Assembly (NCBI RefSeq): GCF_008330945.1 | Contig: NZ_CP043488.1 | Coordinates: 1,772,501 to 1,836,500, forward strand | Length of the DNA stretch: 64,000 bases | From: Labrys sp. KNU-23 | GTDB taxonomy: Bacteria > Pseudomonadota > Alphaproteobacteria > Rhizobiales > Labraceae | Reading direction: 5' to 3' | In this document: piece by piece, positions 7,803 through 16,110 of the stretch | Layout: each line of letters starts with the position of its first letter | Position numbering within the stretch: position 1 is the stretch's first letter | Notes under the pieces: generated by a model | Database searches by the model: none | The model's input: only the letters and a program-made list of their open reading frames with translations | What the model was told of the DNA's origin: nothing | Made by a program: the position numbers and the translations under genes

Positions 7803-8717
7803 TCAACTCAACACGAAATCAACGGGCTTGGGTGCCTCGGGCAGGTCGGTCTCGCCGAGATCATCGAGAATATTGATCTCGATGGTTCGGCAGATCGCCA
7901 TCACCGGCAGGCTGTTCGGCGTGGAGCCGAAAGGCGCCACCAATTCGTCACCGAGCACGTCGAGACCGAAGAAAGTATAGGACACGATGGCCGTGATCAC
8001 CGGTGTCCACAAGCCCATGCTGTCGGCCAGGCCGAAAGGCAGCAGGAAGCAGAACAGATAGGCTGTCCGGTGCAGCAGCAAGGAATAGGCGAAGGGCAGC
8101 GGCGTCTGCTTGATGCGCTCGGCAGCGGTGAGATCAGCCGAGAGCGCCGAGATTCGCTCCTCGAGGACCTGCGCCATCTGCGCGGAGATCCGTGCCTTGT
8201 CGAGGACTTCGCCAACCAGGCGGCTCATCTGCAGCAGCAGGCGATTCGGTCCGTGCCGGCTTGCGATGACCGCCGCGCGATCGGCTGGATCGAGATGGCG
8301 TAGCGCCACCTCGTCCGGTGCCTCGTCGCGCAAATGGCAGCGCATCAGATCGCAAAAGGCGGTGGCATGAAGCGCCAGCCGCCGCACCACCTCCGGCTCG
8401 ACGGCAAGATAGGCATGGGCCTGGCGCGACAGGCCCCTGGCATCGATCACCAAGGCTCCCAGGATCTTGCGCGCCTCCCACCAGCGGTCATAGCTCGCGG
8501 TGTTGCGAAAGGCCGAGAAGATCGACAGCGCCACGCCGATCAGGGAGAAGGGCAAGGCGGCGATCGGCGGCACATGGATGAAGCCGCGGGTTTCCAGCAG
8601 CGTCACCGCAACCGAGATCAGCACCACCACCAGCATTTGCGGCCAGATCTGTGGCACGATGGAGCCGCGCATGATGAAGAAGAGTTCCCATGCCTGCGGG
8701 TTTTTGCGAACGATCAT
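7803..8717 (-). CDS. Bestrophin-like channel protein (UPF0187 / RFP-TM family)
   Basis: A 304 aa membrane protein of the bacterial bestrophin family, which form pentameric ion channels in the inner membrane. The diagnostic motif is SAFRNTASYDRWWEAR at about residues 66-81. Hydrophobic segments lie near 28-46 and 52-66 and again in the C-terminal half (LLHRTAYLFCFLLPFGLAD, VITAIVSYTFFGLD). The C-terminal end (FGSTPNSLPVMAICRTIEINILDDLGE) also matches the family. Bacterial members conduct cations in some species and chloride in others, so selectivity is not assigned. It converges on the preceding gene. Confidence 0.85.
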   Translation of the reverse strand: MIVRKNPQAWELFFIMRGSIVPQIWPQMLVVVLISVAVTLLETRGFIHVPPIAALPFSLIGVALSIFSAFRNTASYDRWWEARKILGALVIDARGLSRQAHAYLAVEPEVVRRLALHATAFCDLMRCHLRDEAPDEVALRHLDPADRAAVIASRHGPNRLLLQMSRLVGEVLDKARISAQMAQVLEERISALSADLTAAERIKQTPLPFAYSLLLHRTAYLFCFLLPFGLADSMGLWTPVITAIVSYTFFGLDVLGDELVAPFGSTPNSLPVMAICRTIEINILDDLGETDLPEAPKPVDFVLS

Positions 8718-8889
8718 AAAGGGGCGATCCGATTAGGGCTTGCGGCCGCATGTGGCACGCAGGATGGGTTGTGCCACACCGCGGAAGCGACGTGAATTTT
8801 CTCGCCGCCACATCGGGATGCCGTATTGTCGCGCACATCCGGCCGTACCGAAGGCCGAGCCCGGTCAGGCTTCAAAACAGGGAGCGACG

Positions 8890-9297
8890 ATGCCGCAGCA
8901 TCTGGGTGCGATCACGCTGGTCGTCCGTGACTATGACGAGGCCAGGGATTGGTATGTCGCCAAGCTCGGCTTCGACGTCGTCCAGGACACCGATCTCGGC
9001 GACGGCAAGCGCTGGCTGCTGGTTGCCCCGCCGGGCACCGGCCACACCCATCTGCTGCTCGCCAAGGCCGGCTCTCCGGCGCAGACGCAGGCGGTCGGCA
9101 ATCAGACCGGCGGCCGCGTCTTCCTGTTCCTCAACACCGACGATTTCTGGCGCGATCATCGCCTCTATGTTGCGCGCGGCGTGCGATTTCACGAGGAGCC
9201 GCGGGTGGAGGCCTACGGCACGGTTGCAGTGTTCGAGGATCTGTACGGCAATCTCTGGGATCTGCTGCAATTGACCCGGCCGGGCACGCCGGCATGA
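8890..9297 (+). CDS. VOC-family (glyoxalase/bleomycin-resistance fold) protein
   Basis: A small 135 aa protein with two beta-alpha-beta-beta-beta modules. Visible features are LGAITLVVRDYDEARDWYVAKLGF at the N-terminus and the C-terminal FEDLYGNLWDLLQL, in which the terminal metal-ligand position is Asp where glyoxalases have Glu-Leu. A good ribosome site (GGGAGCGACG) precedes the ATG at 8890, so upstream in-frame starts are rejected. The function could be a lactoylglutathione lyase-like enzyme or a resistance protein; the sequence does not decide. It overlaps the next gene by four bases. Confidence 0.78.
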   Translation: MPQHLGAITLVVRDYDEARDWYVAKLGFDVVQDTDLGDGKRWLLVAPPGTGHTHLLLAKAGSPAQTQAVGNQTGGRVFLFLNTDDFWRDHRLYVARGVRFHEEPRVEAYGTVAVFEDLYGNLWDLLQLTRPGTPA

Positions 9298-9548
9298 CCG
9301 ACAACTTCCACGCCGGCCCGTGCCCGGGCTGCCGCCAAGGCCGGTTGTTCCTCTATCGCAATGCTGTCACCGGCACTGTCTACGGTCATTGCGAGGAATG
9401 CGAATGGGGATATGCCTCGCCGGACAGGCTGGCGGCCAAGGACGGTTTTCTCACGCTCCTGGAGGAAGAAGATGCCGAGCCGGCCAGTGAAGAAGACATC
9501 CGCCGAAGCGCCTGGGCCAATGGCAGGATTTTCGTGGCGCACGAATAG
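9294..9548 (+). CDS. Small zinc-ribbon-like protein of unknown function
   Basis: An 84 aa protein translated from an ATG that overlaps the VOC gene stop (ATGA). It carries two CxxC knuckles, CPGC (about residues 10-13) and CEEC (about 33-36), with intervening aromatic strands, which is the layout of a zinc ribbon. The C-terminal half is acidic (LLEEEDAEPASEED). Tight coupling to the VOC gene suggests a joint role. I do not recognise a named family. Confidence 0.68.
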   Translation: MTDNFHAGPCPGCRQGRLFLYRNAVTGTVYGHCEECEWGYASPDRLAAKDGFLTLLEEEDAEPASEEDIRRSAWANGRIFVAHE

Positions 9549-9622
9549 AATGGCTCCTGTCCTGCTCCTCCGGCAGCGCTCGAAACCTGCCCGATGACAG
9601 CCATCGCGCCTCCGATGTTTTG

Positions 9623-9638
9623 GTGTGCGATCGCACAC
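9623..9638. repeat. 16-base perfect palindrome
   Basis: The sequence GTGTGCGATCGCACAC is fully self-complementary with no spacer and contains the octamer GCGATCGC. It lies between the zinc-ribbon gene and the next membrane protein. It could be an operator for a dimeric regulator; no regulator gene is adjacent. Confidence 0.5.
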
Positions 9639-9687
9639 GGCCCTGCTTCACCACCTCGAGCAAGACCCGAATGCGGTTGACGATGAC

Positions 9688-9737
9688 CTCGAGATCATTT
9701 AAGTTAGCGTTCGTTCACTAACTTAAATGATCTCGAG
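9688..9737. repeat. Long perfect hairpin (20-base arms) upstream of a membrane protein gene
   Basis: Arms 9688-9707 and 9718-9737 are perfectly complementary around the 10-base loop CGTTCGTTCA. The outer part contains CTCGAG. The hairpin ends 20 bases before the ATG of the next gene and has no T run, so a terminator is less likely than a repeat or an operator/attenuator. The inner part GTTAG-N10-CTAAC looks like a TetR-type operator. Confidence 0.6.
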
Positions 9738-9757
9738 CAAGCCAGCAGGACAGGACC

Positions 9758-10273
9758 ATGACCTCTCCTACGCCGTTACAGACCAGGGCTTTCTCCAATG
9801 GATTGCTGGCCTATGGGCTCGCGAGCATCGCGCTCGCCCTGTCCTATTGGGGTGTCTATCTCTACATCGACAGCCTGCCGTGCGGTGAACTCCTGTGCAA
9901 TTTCGAGTGGATCCTGCTCTTCTTCGGCCCGATCGTGGCGGTGTTTCTGGTGGCACCCCTGGCCAATTTCGGGCTTCTCCTATGGGAGCGCCGGCGCTCA
10001 TCGAGCATCTGGCCGCTGTTGCGCCTCGCCTTCAGCGCGATCGGCGCCGGCTTCTCGGCCCTGGTTGCGGCAACCTTCGTCATCCAGTTGGCGCGGCGCG
10101 GCACGGTCATGATCGACCTCTCGCCGCAGAGCCTGATCTTCGCCGTGATCTTCCTGACAGCGACCTGGCTTAATCTGCGCTGCGCCGAGGCCATCCTGCG
10201 CAAGGGTGGCATCTGCCCATGGCGCTGTCGACGGGCGACGACCTCCGGTCATTGGAAGGACGCAATCGGCTGA
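9758..10273 (+). CDS. Hypothetical four-helix membrane protein
   Basis: A 171 aa protein with four predicted membrane segments (about 17-37, 50-73, 86-107 and 124-141). AGGACAGGACC precedes the ATG at 9758. Short basic loops such as WERRRSSS lie between segments 2 and 3. The C-terminal 25 residues are polar with cysteines. No family was recognised. It precedes a periplasmic dehydrogenase-like gene in the same orientation, with 57 bases between them. Confidence 0.55.
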   Translation: MTSPTPLQTRAFSNGLLAYGLASIALALSYWGVYLYIDSLPCGELLCNFEWILLFFGPIVAVFLVAPLANFGLLLWERRRSSSIWPLLRLAFSAIGAGFSALVAATFVIQLARRGTVMIDLSPQSLIFAVIFLTATWLNLRCAEAILRKGGICPWRCRRATTSGHWKDAIG

Positions 10274-10330
10274 GATTGATGAATCCGGGTTCGCGTCGGC
10301 AGGATGCGCGAGCCCGAGGGGGAATCATCG

Positions 10331-11476
10331 ATGCGCAATGCCGTCCGAATCGCTCTGACTGCCGCAATTATCGGGGGCGCAGCCACCCTTCCGAGCCTGG
10401 CCCGCGCCGAGGTGAACGCAGCGAACGACCCTGCCTCGGCAAGCCGCCCTTTCAAGGCCACGGCCATCGCCCATTTCGACACGCCCTGGGCCATCGCTTT
10501 CCTGCCCGACGGGCGCATGCTGGTCACCGAAAAGGGCGGGCGGCTGTTCCTGGTGACCCCGGCCGGCGCCAAGACCGAGGTCGCCGGTGTTCCACGCGCG
10601 CGGGTCGGCGGTCAGAACGGCCTGCTCGACATTGCTGCTTCGCCCGGTTTTGCGCGAGACGGGCTGGTCTATCTCAGCTACGTCGAACCGAGTTCCGGCG
10701 GCGGCACTCTCGCCCTGGCGCGGGCCAAGCTGAACGAAAACGGCGGCAAGGCAAGCCTGGGCGATCTCGCCGTGATCTGGCGAGCTTCGCCGAAGGGCGG
10801 TGGCGGCCAGCCGGGCGGCATCATCGCCTTTGCCCCCGACGGGCGCCATCTCTTCCTCAGTTCGGGCGACCGCATGGAGCCGGAGACCGCCCAGAACGCC
10901 GACACCAATCTCGGCAAGATCCTCCGGCTCAATCTCGACGGCTCCGCACCAGCCGACAATCCGATGGCAGCTCAGGGCGGCGTCAGGGCGCAGATCTGGA
11001 GCCTCGGCCATCGCAATCCCTATGGCCTGGCCTTCGCCCCCGACGGCAGCCTGTGGGAAAACGAGATGGGGCCGCGCGGCGGCGACGAGCTCAATCTGAT
11101 CCGCCGCGGGATGAATTATGGCTGGCCCATCGTCTCCAACGGCGACAATTACAGCGGCATCCCCATCCCTCGCCACCGGACCAGGCCGGAATTCGAAGCT
11201 CCCGTGGTCTATTGGACCCCGATCATCGCGCCCGCGGGCCTCGCCTTCTATTCGGGCAAGCTGTTTCCGCAATGGCGGGGTTCGGCCTTCATCGGCGCGC
11301 TGGGGGGCGAAGCACTGGTGCGCATCGCCTTCGACGGCAAGACCGGCGCGCGCCAGGCCGATCGCTGGGACATGGGTGCCCGCATCCGCGACGTCGCCGT
11401 CGATCGCGATGGCGCGCTCTGGCTGATCGAGGACGATTCGGACGGACGTCTGCTGCGCCTGACGCCGGCGAAATAG
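10331..11476 (+). CDS. PQQ-dependent aldose sugar dehydrogenase-like protein (YliI/Asd superfamily), catalytic His region atypical
   Basis: A secreted beta-propeller protein of 381 aa. The ATG at 10331 gives a clean signal peptide ending near LARAEVNA. Family hallmarks are TPWAIAFLPDGRMLVTE, GQNGLLDIA, GHRNPYGLAF, the block NEMGPRGGDELNLI, NYGWP and IRDVAVDRDG. In soluble PQQ sugar dehydrogenases the general-base His sits in an HFGGRL-like motif; at that position this protein reads GQPGGIIAF, so that His is absent. It belongs to a subfamily sharing that change and may bind PQQ without the same activity. It lies eight bases from the convergent GNAT gene. Confidence 0.78.
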   Translation: MRNAVRIALTAAIIGGAATLPSLARAEVNAANDPASASRPFKATAIAHFDTPWAIAFLPDGRMLVTEKGGRLFLVTPAGAKTEVAGVPRARVGGQNGLLDIAASPGFARDGLVYLSYVEPSSGGGTLALARAKLNENGGKASLGDLAVIWRASPKGGGGQPGGIIAFAPDGRHLFLSSGDRMEPETAQNADTNLGKILRLNLDGSAPADNPMAAQGGVRAQIWSLGHRNPYGLAFAPDGSLWENEMGPRGGDELNLIRRGMNYGWPIVSNGDNYSGIPIPRHRTRPEFEAPVVYWTPIIAPAGLAFYSGKLFPQWRGSAFIGALGGEALVRIAFDGKTGARQADRWDMGARIRDVAVDRDGALWLIEDDSDGRLLRLTPAK

Positions 11477-11483
11477 CGAATGA

Positions 11484-12107
11484 TCAGCCGGTGAAGTCGG
11501 CCAGCGGCACATGCGCCGCCGCTTCGCGCGGCAGGCATCCGCTCAGGCGCGGATCGGGGCAGACTTCCACCTCGAAAGCAAAGGGCACGAAGCCCGAACG
11601 GCGGTAGAAGCCGAGCGCACCGGGATGATCGAAAGTGCAGGTATGCACCCACAGCCGCTCGATCGGCCTCGCCCAGGCCTTGGCCAGGGCCTGGTCCATC
11701 AGGAAACGGCCGGCTCCCTGCCCGATCGCCTGCGGCACCAGGCCAAAAAAAGCGAGCTCACATTGCCCCTGCTGGCGAAAATCGAGCTCGAGCAGGCCGA
11801 GCCGCTGCTTGCTCCCGCCGAGCACGTAGACCTCGACATCGGGGTGCTCCAGAATCGCCCTGAGTTCGGCGTCCGGCATGGCCAGGCGCGAAAACCACAA
11901 CCAATCCTCGCCGACAGCCCGATAGAGGGCACGGTAGTCGGTCAGTTCCGGCTTCTCGATCCGATCCAGCGTCAACGGCCGTTCGAGCGGCCTTGCCGGC
12001 TTCGGCTTGGGCCTTTGCCGCATCTCGAGACAGGTGACCACATTGGCGAGCATGCCGGGCGGTACGTTGGAATAGCCGGGGGAAAGAACGGGAGCGGAGG
12101 AGGTCAT
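11484..12107 (-). CDS. GNAT-family N-acetyltransferase
   Basis: A 207 aa acetyltransferase. The acetyl-CoA binding loop is visible as VPQAIGQGAGRFLMDQAL (motif A) and the C-terminal GALGFYRRSGFVPF is the usual motif B. An N-terminal proline- and arginine-rich extension of about 50 residues precedes the GNAT core. The start at 12107 (MTSSAPV) is preferred over 12143, whose extra residues fall into a palindromic repeat. The acceptor is unknown. Confidence 0.78.
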   Translation of the reverse strand: MTSSAPVLSPGYSNVPPGMLANVVTCLEMRQRPKPKPARPLERPLTLDRIEKPELTDYRALYRAVGEDWLWFSRLAMPDAELRAILEHPDVEVYVLGGSKQRLGLLELDFRQQGQCELAFFGLVPQAIGQGAGRFLMDQALAKAWARPIERLWVHTCTFDHPGALGFYRRSGFVPFAFEVEVCPDPRLSGCLPREAAAHVPLADFTG

Positions 12108-12123
12108 GGAACCGAACAATGCT

Positions 12124-12222
12124 GACGTGTTTTGTGATCTCAATGAATCACTTCAAATCACAAAGACACGTCGAAGCAAAGCGCCGGAATAAGGAGGCCT
12201 CTCCGCCAGAACGCGCTTTGCT
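12124..12222. repeat. Bipartite intergenic palindromic repeat (GAGCAAAG family), copy 1
   Basis: Hairpin A pairs 12124-12138 with 12157-12172 (one bulged base); hairpin B pairs AGCAAAGCGC (12175-12184) with GCGCTTTGCT (12213-12222). The copy at 18190-18286 shares the pattern: a hairpin rich in TTTTGCGAT/ATCGCAAAA followed by one ending in GCGCTTTGCTC. Related repeats are common between genes in rhizobia. Confidence 0.65.
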
Positions 12223-12239
12223 CTGCGAATCTTCCGGCC

Positions 12240-13958
12240 TCAATCCTTCTCCACCGTGTTGACCTCGGACTGCGAGCCGTCACGCCAGGTGACCTGAACG
12301 CTGATCGACTTGGTGTTGCCGGGCACCTTCAGATAGGTCTTGGCATTGTTGGGGATCGAATAGGGATCCTTCATGTTGCAGACCGGCAGGTCGAAGCGGG
12401 TCAGGGGCGGCGCGCCATTGAAGCCATAGCGCACCTCAGTGACGGCGCAGCGATAGCTTACCAACGTGGTGAAATAGACCAGCACGCCGTTGAAGTCGCG
12501 GAACTCCACCCAGCTGCCCTGGATCGAGGTGAGATTGCGGCGCTGGTCTTCGTAGAGCGCGATATCCGGGTCGAACCGAATCGAGAAGGGACCGACATCG
12601 GCGCCATCGATGCTGCGATAGCGCACCTGGACGATACCGGCCTGGGCGCGCGGCGACATCGAGAAGGACGGATTGGGCATGCGGCCACCCGTGCGCTGGT
12701 CGAGAACGTCGAGCAGGCCGGTCTCCTTGAATTCACCAGCCTCGCCGATCCGGTATGACAGGGCCGTCGCCGGCTCGGGCAAGGACAATGTCACCGTCCA
12801 GCCGGCATTGGAGCGCGAGAAGCTGGCGATGGGCGCGCGGCCGATCGGCTGCGTCAGCTGGCTCGGCCTGGTATCCGGGCTGACCAAGGCCAGTTGCTGG
12901 CCCGTCGCCGCCCCGCCCTGCTGGACGTTCAGGGCCTTGGCCGGATCGGTCGTGGGCGGATTGGCCGGGTGCTGCAGGGCAATCCTGGCATCCTTGCCGC
13001 CGATGGTGACGCCCGGGCCGAGCTTCACGCCGGGCCCGATGGAGACCCCCTTGCCGGCCTCGGTCCGTCCGACCGTGTTGATCTCGGTGGGGATGTTCGG
13101 GCCGGCACGCCCGGCCTGGTCGGCCGTCGCCACCTGCTGGCCGGGCTGTGCGACGGTGCCGGCGGCATCCGACAGTACGACGTCGCCGATGACCTGGTCA
13201 TAATAGGCGGGCGTCTGGTCATGGCCGACACTGGCCGCCAGTGCGCGCACATCGACCTGCGTCTTCTTGGCAATCTCGACCAGGGTCTGGCCGGGCTTGG
13301 ACAATTCGCCGAGGAAGCTGCGGGTGAACACGGAATTGGGATTGCCGTCCTGGTCCGACAGCCGATCGAGTGCCTCCTGCTTGGCTCCCGCCGACATCAG
13401 GACAAAGACGCCCTCCGGCGCGTCGACGCGGGCAAGGCCGCGGGTCGCCGATGCCGAACGCGATCGGTCATTGGCGAAGGGATTGTTGCGGCAGGCATCC
13501 AGCACCAGCACGGCAACGCCGGCTCCCCTGTCCCGAATCCCGTCGACCACGCGCTCCACCGAAAAGGAAGCGTCGCGGATGAGGTCCTGCTGATTGGCCT
13601 GGACGGAAGGCACATCGGTAGGCAGCAGATAGTTGGTCCCACCGATCTCGAAGCCATGGCCGGCATAGTAGAACAGCGCCCGGTCGCCGGGTTGGATGTC
13701 GGCGTTGAAGGCGACGAGAGCCCGGCTCATGCCTCGCTGATCGGCATTTTCCACCCGTCTCACCACATAACCGAGCTTTTCGAGCTGGTCCGCGATGGCG
13801 CGGGCGTCCGAGACCGCCTTCTGGAGCGAGGTGACATTGGCGTAGGAATTATTGCCGATGACCAGCGCGAGATTGCGCGCCAGCGCAGCCTCGGCGGCGT
13901 ACAAGCCGAGCGCGAGTGACAGAACCAGACCAGTGAAGAAGCGTGCCGAGCCCCGCAT
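12240..13958 (-). CDS. Secreted caspase-like protease (peptidase C14 / orthocaspase) with long C-terminal extension
   Basis: A 572 aa protein with a signal peptide (about 1-28) followed by a C14 caspase fold. The catalytic dyad is visible: His101 in FYYAGHGFE and Cys156 in VLDACRNNP. ALVIGNNSYANV is the usual first strand. After the protease (to about 260) comes a proline/glutamine-rich linker with glycine-rich GPGVKLGPGVTIGG-like repeats, then about 200 residues forming two beta-rich domains without a recognised family. The export signal suggests a periplasmic or envelope role. A different, TPR-containing caspase lies at 34929-36671. Confidence 0.86.
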   Translation of the reverse strand: MRGSARFFTGLVLSLALGLYAAEAALARNLALVIGNNSYANVTSLQKAVSDARAIADQLEKLGYVVRRVENADQRGMSRALVAFNADIQPGDRALFYYAGHGFEIGGTNYLLPTDVPSVQANQQDLIRDASFSVERVVDGIRDRGAGVAVLVLDACRNNPFANDRSRSASATRGLARVDAPEGVFVLMSAGAKQEALDRLSDQDGNPNSVFTRSFLGELSKPGQTLVEIAKKTQVDVRALAASVGHDQTPAYYDQVIGDVVLSDAAGTVAQPGQQVATADQAGRAGPNIPTEINTVGRTEAGKGVSIGPGVKLGPGVTIGGKDARIALQHPANPPTTDPAKALNVQQGGAATGQQLALVSPDTRPSQLTQPIGRAPIASFSRSNAGWTVTLSLPEPATALSYRIGEAGEFKETGLLDVLDQRTGGRMPNPSFSMSPRAQAGIVQVRYRSIDGADVGPFSIRFDPDIALYEDQRRNLTSIQGSWVEFRDFNGVLVYFTTLVSYRCAVTEVRYGFNGAPPLTRFDLPVCNMKDPYSIPNNAKTYLKVPGNTKSISVQVTWRDGSQSEVNTVEKD

Positions 13959-14332
13959 GATACCCTCGAAACCGGCAGGATCAGTCAGGCGTCGCCGGCT
14001 GCGCCTTTATAGTTCGCCTGGCGGTAGAAGGCACGATCTTTACAAACCGAACCGTGCCTTTGCGCACTCCAACCGCCTTCCGCGATCCCGTCCAGAGCGG
14101 ATGCAGGCACTCGCCAGAGGCGCTCATCTTATCATCCGTAGCGCCTCGACTTCCCTTAAGTCATACGGCTTCTGATAGAGCGCCAGAACATCTCCCATCC
14201 TACTAAAGATTGATTTGGACGCCCCCCGAAAGACTCCTCCACCCGCCTCGCCGGCAAAGTAAAAATCTGCGATAAATCAATAAATCATATTCGACTACTG
14301 ATACAATCCGCCCAATCTAGAGGAAACAAGGC
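13959..14332. other. Intergenic region, no gene recognised
   Basis: These 374 bases separate the divergent caspase-like and dioxygenase genes. The right end is AT-rich (from about 14265) and should hold the dioxygenase promoter. I see no strong hairpin, RNA gene or conserved small ORF. Confidence 0.5.
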
Positions 14333-15220
14333 ATGCTGACGAAGCCATCTATTGTTCAGCATTCAACTCAATGGTCGACCGTGGAGCCGTTTGAGGAATG
14401 CCGCCGCCTGCTTCACAAAGCCGCCTTCTCGATGCACCACCCACTGGCCAGCCATCCGTTGTTTTCGATCGACGCGCTGGCGAGCGTGGCGGAGGAAGCC
14501 GCCAAGCGTCCGGGCGACCTCTACTGGGACGCGGGCGACCTTTCGATCACCGACAAATGGGGCTCGGTCCCCAAGCCGGACATGACAGTGCGCGAGGTCA
14601 TCGACCGCATCGAGACGGCCGGCGCCTGGATGGTGATGAAGCACATCGAAATCGATCCGCGCTACAAGAAGCTGCTGGACGAGTTCGACGACTTCATTCG
14701 CCAGATTGCCGGCCCCGAGGGTTCCAAGCTGCTCAGCAATACCGAAATGCTGATCTTCATCACCTCGCCGCGCCGCAAGACCCCCTATCACTTCGATGCC
14801 GAGGTCAATGTCCTCACCCAGATTCACGGCACCAAGGACATCTGGGTGTGCGATCCGATGGATCGGAGCATCACCACCGAAGATGAACTCGAAAGCTATT
14901 ACGCGGTGACGACCACGGCGGGTACCTTCAAGCCGGAAGCAGAGCGGAAGGCCCGCAAGATCACGCTTCAGCCCGGCGATGCGGTGCATATTCCCACGCA
15001 TGGCGCCCATTGGCTGCAGAACCACGACAATATTTCGGTCAGCCTGTCGCTCAATCTCGAATTTCCGAACTGGAAGTACAAGGATGTCTACCGGGCCAAT
15101 TACTATTTACGCCGCATGGGCCTGAAGCCCCGTTCGCCCGGCCAGTCGGCAATCGTCGACCGCTCGAAGGCCGCCACCATCGGCTGCGTCCGCCAAGTCA
15201 GGAAGCTGATGGGGCGCTGA
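14333..15220 (+). CDS. JmjC/cupin-like Fe(II)/2-oxoglutarate-dependent oxygenase family protein
   Basis: A 295 aa cytoplasmic protein. The core reads TPYHFDAEVNVLTQIHGTKD, which is the cupin-8/JmjC pattern H-x-D...N...Q..G.K; H153 and D155 are the first two iron ligands and a third His is in THGAHW (223 or 226). The loop QPGDAVHIP before it is also typical. About 140 residues at the N-terminus have no recognised domain. Bacterial members hydroxylate proteins or small molecules. It stands alone, with a plausible ribosome site (GAGGAAAC) before the ATG. Confidence 0.78.
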   Translation: MLTKPSIVQHSTQWSTVEPFEECRRLLHKAAFSMHHPLASHPLFSIDALASVAEEAAKRPGDLYWDAGDLSITDKWGSVPKPDMTVREVIDRIETAGAWMVMKHIEIDPRYKKLLDEFDDFIRQIAGPEGSKLLSNTEMLIFITSPRRKTPYHFDAEVNVLTQIHGTKDIWVCDPMDRSITTEDELESYYAVTTTAGTFKPEAERKARKITLQPGDAVHIPTHGAHWLQNHDNISVSLSLNLEFPNWKYKDVYRANYYLRRMGLKPRSPGQSAIVDRSKAATIGCVRQVRKLMGR

Positions 15221-15255
15221 GGCCGGGCCCCACCCGACGATGGCCGGCCACGAGA

Positions 15256-15840
15256 TCAGCGGCGCGAGGAAGCACCGCGCCGGCCGATCCGATACACCGT
15301 TGCCGGCGGTATGTTGGCGAAGGCCCGCCCTATGCGCATCGATTTCAAGCCGAGCTTTTCAAGCAGGGGAAGCGGCACGGGGCATCTCGCGCCATAGGTG
15401 AACTGATAGAAGCAGCCGCCGGGTCGCATGATCTCGAATGCGGCGACCAGAATCGCCGAGACCTTCTCCCGCGGCAGATTGAGGAGCGGCAGCCCGCTGA
15501 CCACGGCACCCGCGTTCGGCCCGCTGAAGAGGCCGAGGGCGCCGAGGCTGGCGGCGTCCTCCTGCAGCACGCGCGCCAGGGGAAAGCGCGAACGCAGCAA
15601 TTCGACGAAATCGGTGCCAACCTCCACCAGCGTGAGATCGTCCTCTTTCACGCCCCGGGCCAGCAGGGCCCGGGTGAAGACGCCCGTCCCCGGTCCCAGT
15701 TCGACGACGGGCCCCGAGGAGGGCGTGATCTCCCGGGTGATCAGTTCGGCGAGGGCGGGGCCCGAAGGCGCGACGGCGCCCACGCTGAGGGGAGCTGAAC
15801 TCAAGGCCCGCAAGAAGGGCAACACGTCGCGTATGGTCAT
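15256..15840 (-). CDS. SAM-dependent methyltransferase, PmtA-like (phosphatidylethanolamine N-methyltransferase type)
   Basis: A 194 aa class I methyltransferase. The SAM-binding motif I is VELGPGTGVFTRALLARG, which with the N-terminal helix FLRALSSAPLSVGAVAPSG resembles the Sinorhizobium/Rhodobacter-type phospholipid N-methyltransferase, normally about 200 aa. SGLPLLNLP is the usual motif IV region. PmtA methylates phosphatidylethanolamine on the way to phosphatidylcholine. The start at 15840 (MTIRDVL) fits the family length; longer in-frame starts add an unrelated tail. A related rRNA- or protein-methylating enzyme cannot be excluded. Confidence 0.72.
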   Translation of the reverse strand: MTIRDVLPFLRALSSAPLSVGAVAPSGPALAELITREITPSSGPVVELGPGTGVFTRALLARGVKEDDLTLVEVGTDFVELLRSRFPLARVLQEDAASLGALGLFSGPNAGAVVSGLPLLNLPREKVSAILVAAFEIMRPGGCFYQFTYGARCPVPLPLLEKLGLKSMRIGRAFANIPPATVYRIGRRGASSRR

Positions 15841-16110
15841 GCCATCGTCCGCACATGATCGAGACCACATGGAAGATCGTAGCCGAAGTACGCTCCACGC
15901 ATCCGCCGTGACGAATGCAGCCTCGATCGCGCATGCACCGCCGGGCCTGTCGCAAAGTCGGGACGCGAAACGCGACTCAACCTTCGCCGGCAGGCACGAC
16001 CATCTTGCCCGGCTACATTGAGCCAACATTGCAACCGCTCGGCAGCATCCAAAAAAGCGGCTTATCCGGTAATCGAGGCCGAGCCTGCGAGGCCGGTCTT
16101 GGCCCTGCCG

